From NCBI RefSeq assembly GCF_900107235.1, contig NZ_FNPF01000008.1, forward strand, positions 1 to 64,000: a DNA stretch of 64,000 nucleotides. The letters run 5' to 3'. The translations under genes were made by a program, and so were the position numbers. The notes below the pieces were generated by a model. It made no database searches and was not told the origin of the DNA. It saw only the letters and a list, made by a program, of their open reading frames with translations. Each line of letters opens with the position of its first letter. Within the stretch, counting starts at the first letter, position 1. Origin of the DNA: Citreimonas salinaria (GTDB lineage Bacteria; Pseudomonadota; Alphaproteobacteria; Rhodobacterales; Rhodobacteraceae). Shown here piece by piece: positions 17,829 through 25,957 of this stretch.

Positions 17829-19088
17829 TCAGGCGCTTCGGGAAAAGCGCGCGGGGGCGTAGGGGGCCATGTCGGTGTTCTGCCGACCGCCGGCGATCAT
17901 CCGCGCCAGCAGCTTCCCGGTGCGGGGGCCCGAGGTCAGGCCAAGATGGTGGTGCCCGAAGGCGGTCCAGACGCCCTGCGCGCCCGGCACTTCGCCGATC
18001 ACCGGCAGCGAATCCGGGATGCCCGGTCGGTGGCCCAGCCACGACGTCTCGTGCGACCAGCGCAGGCCGGGCAGGGCCGCGCGCGCCAGCCTGCGCAGCA
18101 GGGCCACCGGCGCGTCCGAGGGGCCGGCCGTCAATCCGCCGATCTCGAGCGCGCCGGCCAGGCGGAGGCGGCCCTCCATCGGCGTCATCACGAACTGCCC
18201 GCCCGAGACCATCGTCGGCGCACGCAGGGTGATCGAAGGCTCCCATAGATCGAGATGGTAGCCCCGTTCCGATTCCAGCGGGACGCGCAGGCCGAGCTGC
18301 CGGCAAAGCGACGCCGACCACGCGCCCGCCGCGATCACGGCCGCGTCGCAGGCGACCACCTCGCCCCCGGCCCGGACGCCGCGGATTTCTCCGCCTTCGG
18401 TGACGATGGCGGTCGCGTCGGCACGCAGAAGGCGCAGCCCGGCGTTTTCCGCGTGCCGCGCGAGCGCGCGGACATAGGCGGCGGGATCGGAGACGTAGCC
18501 ATGGCCCGGCAGCGCCACGGCAAAGCCGGTCGCAGAGGAAAACGCGGGGTCGTAGGCCTTCAGCGCGGCGCGGTCCATCTCGGTCCAGGTGTAGCCCGCC
18601 GCGCGGCACAGATCCCACTCGGCGCGCTCTGCCTCGAACGCCGCGCGGTCGGGGAAGACGTGCAGGTAATCCGACGCGAAAAGGTAGCGCGCCGCCTCGG
18701 TGCCGTCGCTGAGCGCGCGGTGTTCGTCGTAGCTGCCCTCGGTCAGGGCCGCCATGGCGCGGGCGATGCGCGTGGTCTGGGAGGCGCTGCAATAGGACAG
18801 GTAGCGCAGCAGCCAGGGCAGCGCGCGCGGCAGGTGGCGCCAGCGCAGGAACAGCGGCGCGTCGCGGCTCATCAGCATCCGGGGCAGGGCGGCGGGCAGG
18901 CCCGGCCCGGTCGCCGGCACGAAGCCCGACGCCGCCAGAACGCCGCCATTGCCGAAGCTCGCGCCCTCGGCCGGGCCCGTGCGGTCGATGAGCACGACGT
19001 CGTTCCCCGCCCGCAGAAGCCAAAGCGCAGTCGAGACGCCGACGATCCCGGCGCCGATGATGGCGATTGTCCTGCGATCCCCGGTCAC
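17829..19088 (-). CDS. FAD-dependent D-amino-acid dehydrogenase / glycine oxidase-like (DadA family)
   Basis: DAO-superfamily flavoprotein, 419 residues. The N-terminal Rossmann motif is IIGAGIVG (Gly12, Gly14, Gly17) with the acidic end VVLID. SFGNGGVLAASG and the C-terminal GHHHLGLTSGPRTGKLLA are typical of DadA relatives. It should oxidise an amino acid (D-amino acid, glycine or an N-methyl derivative) to the oxo acid, passing electrons to the membrane or oxygen. The GTG start at 19088 follows AGGAGACGGGCC. It is 65 bases behind bhcD on the same strand, so co-transcription with the hydroxyaspartate cycle is likely. Glycine or an N-substituted glycine is an attractive but unproven substrate. 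Confidence 0.85.
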   Translation of the reverse strand: MTGDRRTIAIIGAGIVGVSTALWLLRAGNDVVLIDRTGPAEGASFGNGGVLAASGFVPATGPGLPAALPRMLMSRDAPLFLRWRHLPRALPWLLRYLSYCSASQTTRIARAMAALTEGSYDEHRALSDGTEAARYLFASDYLHVFPDRAAFEAERAEWDLCRAAGYTWTEMDRAALKAYDPAFSSATGFAVALPGHGYVSDPAAYVRALARHAENAGLRLLRADATAIVTEGGEIRGVRAGGEVVACDAAVIAAGAWSASLCRQLGLRVPLESERGYHLDLWEPSITLRAPTMVSGGQFVMTPMEGRLRLAGALEIGGLTAGPSDAPVALLRRLARAALPGLRWSHETSWLGHRPGIPDSLPVIGEVPGAQGVWTAFGHHHLGLTSGPRTGKLLARMIAGGRQNTDMAPYAPARFSRSA

Positions 19089-19112
19089 GGCCCGTCTCCT
19101 GTAGACGGGCCG
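19088..19112 (-). promoter_or_regulatory. hairpin covering the ribosome site of the DadA-like gene
   Basis: Between bhcD and the next gene there is a perfect 10-bp inverted repeat: CGGCCCGTCT at 19088-19097 and AGACGGGCCG at 19103-19112, with a 5-base loop. On the minus-strand RNA the AGGAG ribosome site lies across the loop and the 3' arm, and the stem ends on the first base of the GTG start. It would hide the start from ribosomes unless opened. No T-tract follows, so it is not a standard terminator. Confidence 0.7.
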
Positions 19113-19153
19113 AGGATTGACGCGAAGCGGCCGCTGTTACAAGCGCCGCGCGC

Positions 19154-20158
19154 TCAGAAAGGAACCTGCTGCGCCTTGCCCGCCTTTAGCGCAAGATCGA
19201 CCACCTTGGCGGCGACAGCCAGATCCTGCAGCCCGACGCCCGTCCCGTCGAACAGCGTGACTTGATCGTCGGAGGTGCGGCCCTTGGCCGTGCCTTCGAT
19301 GACGGCGCCGATCGGGGTGATGTCGGCCTCCTTGATCAGGCCCTGTGCGACGGCATGCTGCGCCTCGCCCAGGGTGACCGACTGCGCGACCTCGTCGGTG
19401 AATACCGAGGCGCGGGCCAGCAGGGCGGGGTCGACCTCCTGCTTGCCCTTGGTGTCTGTGCCCATGCAGGCGACATGCGTGCCCGGCTTGACCCAATCGG
19501 CCATCAGCTGCGCGTCGTGGCTGGAGGTGATGGTGATGATCACGTCGGCCTGCGCGCACAGATCCTCGCGCTCGACCGCCTCGAAGGGCAGGCCAAGCTC
19601 CTTCGCCGTATCCTCGAGGCGCGACAGCATCTCGGGGTGGTAATTCCAGCCGACGACCTTGTCGAAGTCGCGCTGCGCACAGGCGGCGCGCATCTGGAAA
19701 GCGGATTGGTGCCCCGCGCCGACCATGCCCAACACCTTGGAATCCTTGCGCGAAAGATGCGCGATCGACACGGCCGAGGCCGCGGCCGTGCGCAAGGCGG
19801 TCAGCAGGTTGCCGCCCACCAGCGCCTTGACGCGTCCGGTGTCGGCATCGAACAGGATAACGGTCGACTGGTGGTTGGTCAGGCCGCGCGCCTCGTTGCC
19901 GGGCCAGTAGCCGCCCGATTTCAGCCCCAGCGCCAGCGCCGCCTTGTCGAAGCCCGACTTGAAGCCGTAGAGCGCGTCGGCGTGGCCGATCGCCTCGCGG
20001 ATCACCGGGAAGTTGTAGGCGTCGCCGCGTGCCATGGCGGCGAAGGTCGCCTCGACCGCGTCGAAGGCCGAGGCCGCATCCATCAGGCCGCCGATCTCGG
20101 ATTCGGGGACGATGGTGACCATGTTGGCGGCGGTTGCTGTCTTGTCGGGGGCGTTCAT
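19154..20158 (-). CDS. bhcD: iminosuccinate reductase BhcD
   Basis: Ornithine cyclodeaminase/mu-crystallin family protein, 334 residues. In the beta-hydroxyaspartate cycle BhcD reduces iminosuccinate to L-aspartate with NAD(P)H. The dinucleotide fold starts at VLGMVGAGHQSAF (146-154), preceded by the family segment GNLLTALRTAAASAV. The ATG at 20158 is preceded by GGAGAG. It is the fourth enzyme gene in the order bhcA-B-C-D, the same as described in Paracoccus denitrificans, and this order is the main reason for the specific call over a general cyclodeaminase. Confidence 0.9.
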   Translation of the reverse strand: MNAPDKTATAANMVTIVPESEIGGLMDAASAFDAVEATFAAMARGDAYNFPVIREAIGHADALYGFKSGFDKAALALGLKSGGYWPGNEARGLTNHQSTVILFDADTGRVKALVGGNLLTALRTAAASAVSIAHLSRKDSKVLGMVGAGHQSAFQMRAACAQRDFDKVVGWNYHPEMLSRLEDTAKELGLPFEAVEREDLCAQADVIITITSSHDAQLMADWVKPGTHVACMGTDTKGKQEVDPALLARASVFTDEVAQSVTLGEAQHAVAQGLIKEADITPIGAVIEGTAKGRTSDDQVTLFDGTGVGLQDLAVAAKVVDLALKAGKAQQVPF

Positions 20159-20313
20159 CGGGCGCTCTCTCCTTGGCGAAAACGGGCGGAAACGGGCCTG
20201 CACATCCGATGCACATCGCATGCACAACCCGTGCGTATGGCGTGCGGCCGGCGGGGCCGCGTCGACCGGGGCGCGCGGCCGGGGCACGGCCGTATCGCCG
20301 GAGACGCGACACC

Positions 20314-20353
20314 CCCGGCGCAGATCCGCGCCGGGCGGGGTCGCGCCCCGCCC
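20314..20353 (-). promoter_or_regulatory. two overlapping strong hairpins between bhcC and bhcD
   Basis: One inverted repeat pairs CCCGGCGC (20314-20321) with GCGCCGGG (20328-20335). A second pairs GGGCGGGG (20333-20340) with CCCCGCCC (20346-20353). They share GGG at 20333-20335, so only one can form fully at a time. They lie just behind the bhcC stop in a 205-base gap. Likely roles are protection of the upstream mRNA or partial termination ahead of bhcD. No T-tract is present. Confidence 0.6.
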
Positions 20354-20363
20354 GGTGACGGTC

Positions 20364-21527
20364 CTAGTAGGCCTTGCCGCGGGCCGAGACCGGCCAGACG
20401 GTCTCGACCTTGCCGCCGCGCACGCCGACATACCAGTCGTGCACGTTGCAGGTGGGGTCGCAGTGGCCGGGCACGAGCTTCAGCTTCTCGTTGATCTTGA
20501 GCACGCCCTTGGGGTCCTCGATCACGCCGTGCTCGTCGCTGCACTTGACGTAGGTCACGTCGTCGCGGCCGTAGACGAAGGGCAGGCCGCTGTCGACCGA
20601 CTGCGCCTTGAGGCCGGCGTCGCAGATCGCCTTCTGCTGCTTGGCGTGCGACATGACGCTGGTCAGCAGGAACAGCGCGTTTTCCCATTCGCCCTGGTCG
20701 ATCCGGTTGCCGTCCTTGTCGAGGATGCGGCCGTAATCGGCGTCCATGAAGGCGTAGGAGCCGCACTGAAGCTCGTTGTAGACACCCGAGTTGCTCTCGA
20801 AATAGTAGCTGCCCGTGCCGCCGCCACCGACAATGTCGCACTCCAGCCCCTCGGCCTTGAGGCCTTCGACCGCGTCGCGGACCATGCCGATGGCCACGTC
20901 GACCTTGGCCTTGCGGTCCTCGTAGCTGTCCATGTGCTGCATCGCGCCCTGGTAGGCCTGCAGCCCGGCGAACTTCAGCCCCGGCGCCGCGTCGATCGCC
21001 TTGGCGATGCGTACCACGGCCTCGGTCGTGGTCACGCCGCAGCGGCCGGCGCCGCAGTCGATCTCGACCAGGCACTCGATCTCGGTGCCGTGCTTCTGCG
21101 CGGCGGCGGACAGGTCGCCCACGTTGGCCTCGTCGTCGACGCAGACGATGGTGCGCGCACCCAGCTTGGGCAGGCGGGCGAGACGGTCGATCTTGGCCGG
21201 GTCGCGCACCTGGTTCGACACCAGCACGTCCTTGATGCCGCCGCGGGCGAAGACCTCGGCCTCGGACACCTTCTGGCAGCACACGCCGCAGGCGCCGCCC
21301 AGTTCGACCTGAAGCTTCGCCACGTCGACGGACTTGTGCATCTTGCCGTGCACGCGATGCCGCATGCCGTGTTCGCGGGCATAGTCGCCCATCTTCTTCA
21401 CGTTGCGTTCCAGCGCGTCGAGGTCGAGCACCAGGCACGGAGTCTGGATGTCGGCCTCGTCCATGCCGGGAACGGCGGGAATGTCGTAGCCGACTTCGAA
21501 GTCGTCGAGATTGCTTACGTCTTTCAT
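20364..21527 (-). CDS. bhcC: beta-hydroxyaspartate aldolase BhcC
   Basis: PLP enzyme of fold type III related to D-threonine aldolase, 387 residues. BhcC condenses glycine with glyoxylate to (2R,3S)-beta-hydroxyaspartate, the entry step of the cycle. The N-terminal TPCLVLDLDALERNVKKMGDYA and HRVHGKMHKSVDVA segment (with the likely PLP lysine near residue 60) are typical of the fold. VGGGGTGSYYFE provides the phosphate-binding glycines and the C-terminal VPGHCDPTCNVHDWYV resembles the metal-binding His-X-Cys of D-threonine aldolases. It lies between bhcB and bhcD in the canonical order. Confidence 0.92.
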   Translation of the reverse strand: MKDVSNLDDFEVGYDIPAVPGMDEADIQTPCLVLDLDALERNVKKMGDYAREHGMRHRVHGKMHKSVDVAKLQVELGGACGVCCQKVSEAEVFARGGIKDVLVSNQVRDPAKIDRLARLPKLGARTIVCVDDEANVGDLSAAAQKHGTEIECLVEIDCGAGRCGVTTTEAVVRIAKAIDAAPGLKFAGLQAYQGAMQHMDSYEDRKAKVDVAIGMVRDAVEGLKAEGLECDIVGGGGTGSYYFESNSGVYNELQCGSYAFMDADYGRILDKDGNRIDQGEWENALFLLTSVMSHAKQQKAICDAGLKAQSVDSGLPFVYGRDDVTYVKCSDEHGVIEDPKGVLKINEKLKLVPGHCDPTCNVHDWYVGVRGGKVETVWPVSARGKAY

Positions 21528-21630
21528 CAGTCTTCTCCCATGCTGCGCGCTGTGGCGCGGGTTGTCGGGTCGGGCGGCGCGCCTGGCGGGGGCGGGCCGG
21601 GCGAGGGTTTCCGATAGGAAACATATCAGC

Positions 21631-21694
21631 GCCCGGACCGGGGATTCAACCGCTGCCCCTGAAAGAGCGCGCCAGTCCGACCACTATCCCGGGC
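21631..21694 (-). other. tRNA-like stem-loop sequence in the bhcB-bhcC gap
   Basis: On the minus strand GCCCGGG and TCCGGGC at the two ends can form a 7-bp acceptor-like stem. Inside are a D-arm-like AGT-GGTCGG-ACT, a 7-base loop CTTTCAG with a Glu-type TTC triplet, and TTGAATC like a T-loop. It is only 64 bases long, and the anticodon and T stems pair poorly, so it is not a functional tRNA. It may be a decayed tRNA or a chance fold acting as an intercistronic structure. Confidence 0.3.
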
Positions 21695-21700
21695 GGGTCT

Positions 21701-22687
21701 TCAGTAGCCGACGACCCAGGGCAGCTTGTCTAGGTCCACGTTGCCGCCGGTGATGATGACGCCCACGCGCTTGCCGCGGAACACCTCCGGGTTCTTCAGG
21801 ATCGTGGCCAGCGGCGGCGCGCACGACGCCTCCATCACGATCTTCATGCGCTTCCAGGTCAGCTTCATCGCGTCGACGATCTCGTCCTCGGAGGCGGTGA
21901 GGATGTCGGTCACGTGGCGCGACACGAAGTGCCAGGTCAGGTCCTTCAGCGGCACCTTCAGCCCGTCCGCGACGGTGTCGGGCGCGTCGTCGGCGATGAT
22001 GTGCCCGGCCTTGAAGCTGCGCATGGCGTCGTCGGCGTTCTCGGGCTCGGCGGCGTAGATCTTCACGTCGGGCGCCAGCGTGGACAGCGTCAGGCAGGTG
22101 CCCGAGACCATGCCGCCGCCGCCGATGGGTGCGATCACCGCGTCCAGCCCGCAGCCGTCCATCGCGTCGATCTGCTCCATCAGTTCCTTGGAACAGGTGC
22201 CCTGGCCGGCGATCACGCGCGGGTCGTTGTAGGGGTGCACGAACTCGGCGCCGGTGGCTTCCTGCACCTCGGCGAAGACCGCCTCTCGGCTGGAGGTCGA
22301 AGGCTCGCATTCGGTGATGATGCCGCCATAGCCGCGCACGGCGTCCTTCTTGGCCTGCGGCGCGGTGCGCGGCATGACCACGTGGCAGGGGATGCCCCGG
22401 CGCCCGGCCGCGTAGCTGAGCGACAGCGCGTGGTTTCCGGAACTGTGCGTGGCGACGCCCTTGTCGCACATCTCCTCGGGCAAACCGAAGACGGCGTTGG
22501 AGGCACCGCGCACCTTGAAGGCGCCGGCCTTCTGGAAGTTCTCGCACTTGAAGAGCAGTTGCGCGCCGGTGAGCTCGTTCAGGTAGGACGAGGTCAGCAC
22601 CGGCGTGCGGTGGATATGCGGCTTGATCCGCTCGTGCGCGGCCAGCATGTCCTCGTAGGTGGGGATGCGGGTATCGGTGTCTTTCAT
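21701..22687 (-). CDS. bhcB: beta-hydroxyaspartate dehydratase BhcB
   Basis: Fold-type-II PLP enzyme of the threonine dehydratase/serine racemase family, 328 residues. In the cycle it removes water from beta-hydroxyaspartate to give iminosuccinate. PLP lysine is Lys58 in GAFKVRGA; SSGNH (82-86) and the phosphate-binding GGGGM (189-193) are intact. The start overlaps the bhcA stop by 4 bases, indicating coupling. By sequence alone it could be a general threonine/hydroxyaspartate ammonia-lyase; its neighbours decide the name. Confidence 0.92.
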   Translation of the reverse strand: MKDTDTRIPTYEDMLAAHERIKPHIHRTPVLTSSYLNELTGAQLLFKCENFQKAGAFKVRGASNAVFGLPEEMCDKGVATHSSGNHALSLSYAAGRRGIPCHVVMPRTAPQAKKDAVRGYGGIITECEPSTSSREAVFAEVQEATGAEFVHPYNDPRVIAGQGTCSKELMEQIDAMDGCGLDAVIAPIGGGGMVSGTCLTLSTLAPDVKIYAAEPENADDAMRSFKAGHIIADDAPDTVADGLKVPLKDLTWHFVSRHVTDILTASEDEIVDAMKLTWKRMKIVMEASCAPPLATILKNPEVFRGKRVGVIITGGNVDLDKLPWVVGY

Positions 22688-23874
22688 TGTGCTGCCATCC
22701 TTTCCGTCTGCGCGCCGTGGCGATAGACAGACTGCGCCGCCGCGACGCCCGCGCCAAGGGTGATGTCGAGCCCGAGGTCGGCCATGACCATCTCCGCCGT
22801 GGCGATGCCTGACAACGCCATCGCGTCGGTCATCGATCCCAGGTGGCCGATGCGGAACACCTTGCCCGCGACGTCGCCCAGGCCGGTGCCGAAGGCCATG
22901 CCGTAGTCGCGCGACGCGGTCTCGACGATGCGCGAGGCATCGAAGCCTTCAGGCGTGCGGACGGCGGTGACGGTGTTGGAATACAGCTCGGGCGATTTCG
23001 CGCACAGCTCCAGCCCCCAGGCGGCGACCGCGGCGCGCACGCCGCTGGCGATGCGCGCATGCCGGGCGAACACGTTTTCCAGCCCTTCGTCCAGCAGCAT
23101 GGCCGTGGACAGCTTCAGGCCGTTCAGCAGGCCCACCGCGGGCGTGTAGGGGTACCCATTCGCGGCATAGCCCTTGCGCATGTCGTCGATGGAAAAGAAC
23201 GTCCGCGGCAGCGTCGCGGTCTGCGACGCGGCCACCGCCTTATCGGAAAAGCCCACGATGGCCAGCCCGACCGGCAGCATGAAGCCCTTCTGCGACCCGG
23301 TCACCGCCACGTCGACGCCCCAGCCGTCGAAGTCGAACGGCATCGAGCCGATGGAACTGACCCCGTCGACCAGCAGCAGCGCGCCGTGCCCCGCCGCGTC
23401 CAGCGCCCGGCGCACGCCCGCGATGTCCGACACGACGCCGGTCGCGGTCTCGTTGTGGGTGGCCAGCACGGCCTTAATCCCGCCCCCGGTGTCGGCGCGC
23501 AACGCCTCCTCGAACGCGGCGGTGGGCACGCCCTCGCCCCACTCCACGTCGATCTGCGTGACCTGCAGTCCAAAGCGCTGGCACATGTCGATCCACTTGT
23601 GGCTGAACATGCCGTTGCGTGCCGCCAGCACCCGGTCGCCGGGCGACAGCGTGTTGGCGATTGCCGTCTCCCAGCCGCCGGTGCCGGTTGACGGAAAGAC
23701 GAAGGTCTCGCCCGTGGATTGCCCCATCACCTGCCGCGCGCCGTTCAACGCCGGATGCAGGATGTCCGCGAAGGCGGCCGAGCGATGGTCCATCGTCGGC
23801 ATGTCGCAAGCCTTGCGGATCGCGTCCGGGATGTTCGTCGGGCCGGGGATGAAGACCGGGTTCTGCAGGCTCAT
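22684..23874 (-). CDS. bhcA: aspartate-glyoxylate aminotransferase BhcA
   Basis: Class V (serine-glyoxylate type) aminotransferase, 396 residues, fold type I. BhcA transfers the amino group of aspartate to glyoxylate, giving glycine and oxaloacetate, which closes the cycle. Visible motifs are FIPGPTNIPDAIRKA at the start, STGTGGWE, the PLP-binding Asp170 in LLVDGVSSIGS, Lys196 in TGSQKGFM, and FRIGHLGSM near the end. As first gene of the operon it faces bhcR across a 163-base region. Serine-glyoxylate aminotransferase is the alternative if only this gene were considered. Confidence 0.92.
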   Translation of the reverse strand: MSLQNPVFIPGPTNIPDAIRKACDMPTMDHRSAAFADILHPALNGARQVMGQSTGETFVFPSTGTGGWETAIANTLSPGDRVLAARNGMFSHKWIDMCQRFGLQVTQIDVEWGEGVPTAAFEEALRADTGGGIKAVLATHNETATGVVSDIAGVRRALDAAGHGALLLVDGVSSIGSMPFDFDGWGVDVAVTGSQKGFMLPVGLAIVGFSDKAVAASQTATLPRTFFSIDDMRKGYAANGYPYTPAVGLLNGLKLSTAMLLDEGLENVFARHARIASGVRAAVAAWGLELCAKSPELYSNTVTAVRTPEGFDASRIVETASRDYGMAFGTGLGDVAGKVFRIGHLGSMTDAMALSGIATAEMVMADLGLDITLGAGVAAAQSVYRHGAQTERMAAQ

Positions 23875-24037
23875 GGACGCGCTCCTCCTTGGATCGCGGG
23901 CACCCTATGCCCGGTGGCGGCGCGTCGTCCATTTTTTTGAAATCTTTTTTCGGAACGCCAACCGGCTGAATTTGCGCCTTGCGTCAGGCACTTGCATTTT
24001 CCACACTGCGAGAAATCATTTCACTGACGGAGCGGCA
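23875..24037. promoter_or_regulatory. divergent bhcA / bhcR control region
   Basis: These 163 bases hold the promoters of both bhcA (minus) and bhcR (plus). The part 23930-23955 is a marked AT-rich island with two T-runs, and 23993-24012 has an imperfect inverted repeat (TTTTC / GAGAAA). IclR regulators usually bind such sites, and BhcR of Paracoccus is known to control this promoter with glyoxylate as effector. The exact operator cannot be fixed from sequence alone. Confidence 0.5.
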
Positions 24038-24880
24038 ATGGCGACGGCAGAGGACGGCACGGGACAAAGGCGCGCGCGGGGACGGCCGCGGGCGTGGTCC
24101 GACACCACCGAGCAGAACCGGATCAAGTCGCTTGACCGCGCCATCGGCGTGCTGGAACGGCTGTCGGAACTGGGCGGCGCCACCCTGTCCGACCTGGCCG
24201 AGGCGACGGATCATGCGCCGGCTTCGCTCTACCGCATCCTGGTGACGCTCGAGTCCCGCGGCATGGTCGATTTCGACCCGGTTCCGCAGACTTGGCACAT
24301 TGGGCCCAGCGCCTTCCGCATCGGCTCGCGCTTCCTGCGCCGCACGTCGCTGGTGGAACGGGCGCGCCCCGTCCTGCGGACGCTGATGGAGGCGACCGGA
24401 GAGACCGCGAACCTCGGCATCGCGCGCGAGGGACACGTGCTGTTCGTCAGCCAGGTCGAGACGCATGAGAGCATCCGCGCCTTCTTCCCGCCCGGAACCA
24501 TGTCGCCCATGCATGCCTCAGGCATCGGCAAGGCGCTGCTGGCCCAGCTTCCTCCCGAGCGTGCTGCGCACATAGCCGCGAAGCACGGGCTGACGCGCTT
24601 CACCGGCCGCACCCTGACCGCGCCCGAGGCGCTGGCCGCGGACCTCGCCCAGACCCGCCGCCGCGGCTATGCCATCGACGACCAGGAAAAGACCCGCGGC
24701 ATGCGCTGCATCGCCGCTCCGATCTTCGACATGCACGACGAGGCGGTGGCCGGCCTGTCGATCTCGGGGCCCGCCGACCGCCTGCCGGATGACGCGATTC
24801 CAGACATCGGCGCCAAGGTGATCGAGGCGGCGGCCTCCGTCAGCCGCGGTCTCGGCGCCGGCCGGGTCGCTTCCGTCTGA
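24038..24880 (+). CDS. bhcR: IclR-family regulator BhcR of the hydroxyaspartate cycle
   Basis: IclR-type regulator of 280 residues. The winged helix at about 30-95 includes GGATLSDLAEATDHAPASLYRILVTLESRGMV; the effector domain (about 110-270) contains TGETANLGIAREGHVLFV and MHASGIGKALLAQLPPE. It is transcribed divergently from bhcABCD, as in Paracoccus denitrificans, where BhcR senses glyoxylate. The ATG at 24038 is chosen because the N-terminal basic stretch and HTH follow directly; the frame is open much further upstream but runs antisense through bhcA. A double hairpin lies behind the stop. Confidence 0.9.
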   Translation: MATAEDGTGQRRARGRPRAWSDTTEQNRIKSLDRAIGVLERLSELGGATLSDLAEATDHAPASLYRILVTLESRGMVDFDPVPQTWHIGPSAFRIGSRFLRRTSLVERARPVLRTLMEATGETANLGIAREGHVLFVSQVETHESIRAFFPPGTMSPMHASGIGKALLAQLPPERAAHIAAKHGLTRFTGRTLTAPEALAADLAQTRRRGYAIDDQEKTRGMRCIAAPIFDMHDEAVAGLSISGPADRLPDDAIPDIGAKVIEAAASVSRGLGAGRVASV

Positions 24881-24948
24881 CACATTCCCGTGGTCGGGGC
24901 GAAGGCCCCGACCGGGGGCGCGGGGGCGCAGTCCCCGCATATGAGAGA

Positions 24949-24973
24949 GCGCGCCGAAAGGCGCGCCCCTTTT
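24949..24973 (+). terminator. terminator behind bhcR
   Basis: GCGCGCC (24949-24955) and GGCGCGC (24960-24966) form a 7-bp stem with a GAAA loop, followed by CCCTTTT. A second, stronger stem without T-tract (GGTCGGGGC / GCCCCGACC at 24892-24913) lies just ahead. Together they probably end bhcR transcripts before the convergent metF gene. Confidence 0.65.
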
Positions 24974-25000
24974 GGCAGAAAGTCTTGGCGGAAGGCGCCC

Positions 25001-25867
25001 TCAGGCGACCTTTTCCAGCCGGGCCTCGGGCGTGGCACCGATCGCGTGGCACACGTCGCGGGTCAGCTCGGGACGGTTGAGCGTGTAGAAGTGCAGCTTG
25101 TCCACGCCCTCGTCGATCAGGTCCGAGCACATCTCGGTGCACAGGGCCGTCGCCAGAAGGTCGGACCGACCGTCGCGCCCGGCCTTGTCGAAGGCGTCGC
25201 ACACCCAGGCTGGGATCTTCGTGCCGCAGCCCTCGGCGAAGCGGCGCGCGCCCTTCCAGTTCTCGACCGGGAAGATGCCCGGAACGATCGGCTTGTCGAT
25301 GCCGGCCTTCACGCAGGCGTCGCGGAAGCGCAGGAACGTCTCGGTCTCGAAGAAGAACTGCGTGATCGCCTCGGAGGCGCCGGCGTCCAGCTTGCGTTTC
25401 AGCCAGTCGATGTCGGCCTGCGCATCCGCCGCCTCGGGATGCTTGTCCGGATAGGCGCCCACCTTGATGTCGAAATCGCCCTCGGCGGCCAGCGCCTCGA
25501 TCAGCTCGACCGAGTTGGCGAAGCCGTCCGGGTGCTGCGTGAAGCCTGACGCGCCCTTCGGCGGGTCGCCCCGCAGCGCCACGATGTCGCGCACGCCCGC
25601 AGCCTTGAAGCCGCGCGCGATCTCCAGCGTTTCGTCCTTCGTCGCCTCGACGCAGGTCAGGTGCGCCGCCGTGCGCAGCCCCGAATGCTTCGTCAGCGTC
25701 GCCACCACGTCGCGCGTCAGGTCGCGGGTGGTGCCGCCGGCGCCGTAGGTGACCGACACGAAGCGAGGGGCAAGCGGCGCCAGCACGTTGACCGTGTCCC
25801 ACAGGCGGAAGGTGCCCTCGATGTTCTTGGGCGGGAAGAATTCGAAGGAAATCTCGGGGCGGGGCAT
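25001..25867 (-). CDS. metF: methylenetetrahydrofolate reductase
   Basis: MTHFR, 288 residues, a FAD-containing TIM barrel that reduces 5,10-methylene-THF to 5-methyl-THF for methionine synthesis. Signatures are SFEFFPPKN at the N-terminus (catalytic Glu in this segment), FVSVTYGAGGTTRD, HLTCV, and IVALRGDPP. Length matches the bacterial family. It is divergent from a MetR-type regulator with an 88-base gap full of inverted repeats, which supports control by homocysteine through MetR. Confidence 0.95.
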   Translation of the reverse strand: MPRPEISFEFFPPKNIEGTFRLWDTVNVLAPLAPRFVSVTYGAGGTTRDLTRDVVATLTKHSGLRTAAHLTCVEATKDETLEIARGFKAAGVRDIVALRGDPPKGASGFTQHPDGFANSVELIEALAAEGDFDIKVGAYPDKHPEAADAQADIDWLKRKLDAGASEAITQFFFETETFLRFRDACVKAGIDKPIVPGIFPVENWKGARRFAEGCGTKIPAWVCDAFDKAGRDGRSDLLATALCTEMCSDLIDEGVDKLHFYTLNRPELTRDVCHAIGATPEARLEKVA

Positions 25868-25911
25868 GGAAGGCTCCTATATGCGTTGCCCGACTTGTGG
25901 CATGTCGGGTC

Positions 25912-25957
25912 ATGTGAGACAAACTCATAAATCTCATCACCAACATGAGCCTCACAT
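25912..25957. promoter_or_regulatory. nested inverted repeats in the metF / metR control region
   Basis: The gap holds TGAG-ACAAA-CTCA (25915-25927), CTCAT-CACCAAC-ATGAG (25933-25949), and an outer pair ATGTGAG (25912-25918) with CTCACAT (25951-25957). The last overlaps the metR start codon. LysR proteins bind such dyads, so these are likely MetR sites for metF activation and metR autoregulation. Confidence 0.6.
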
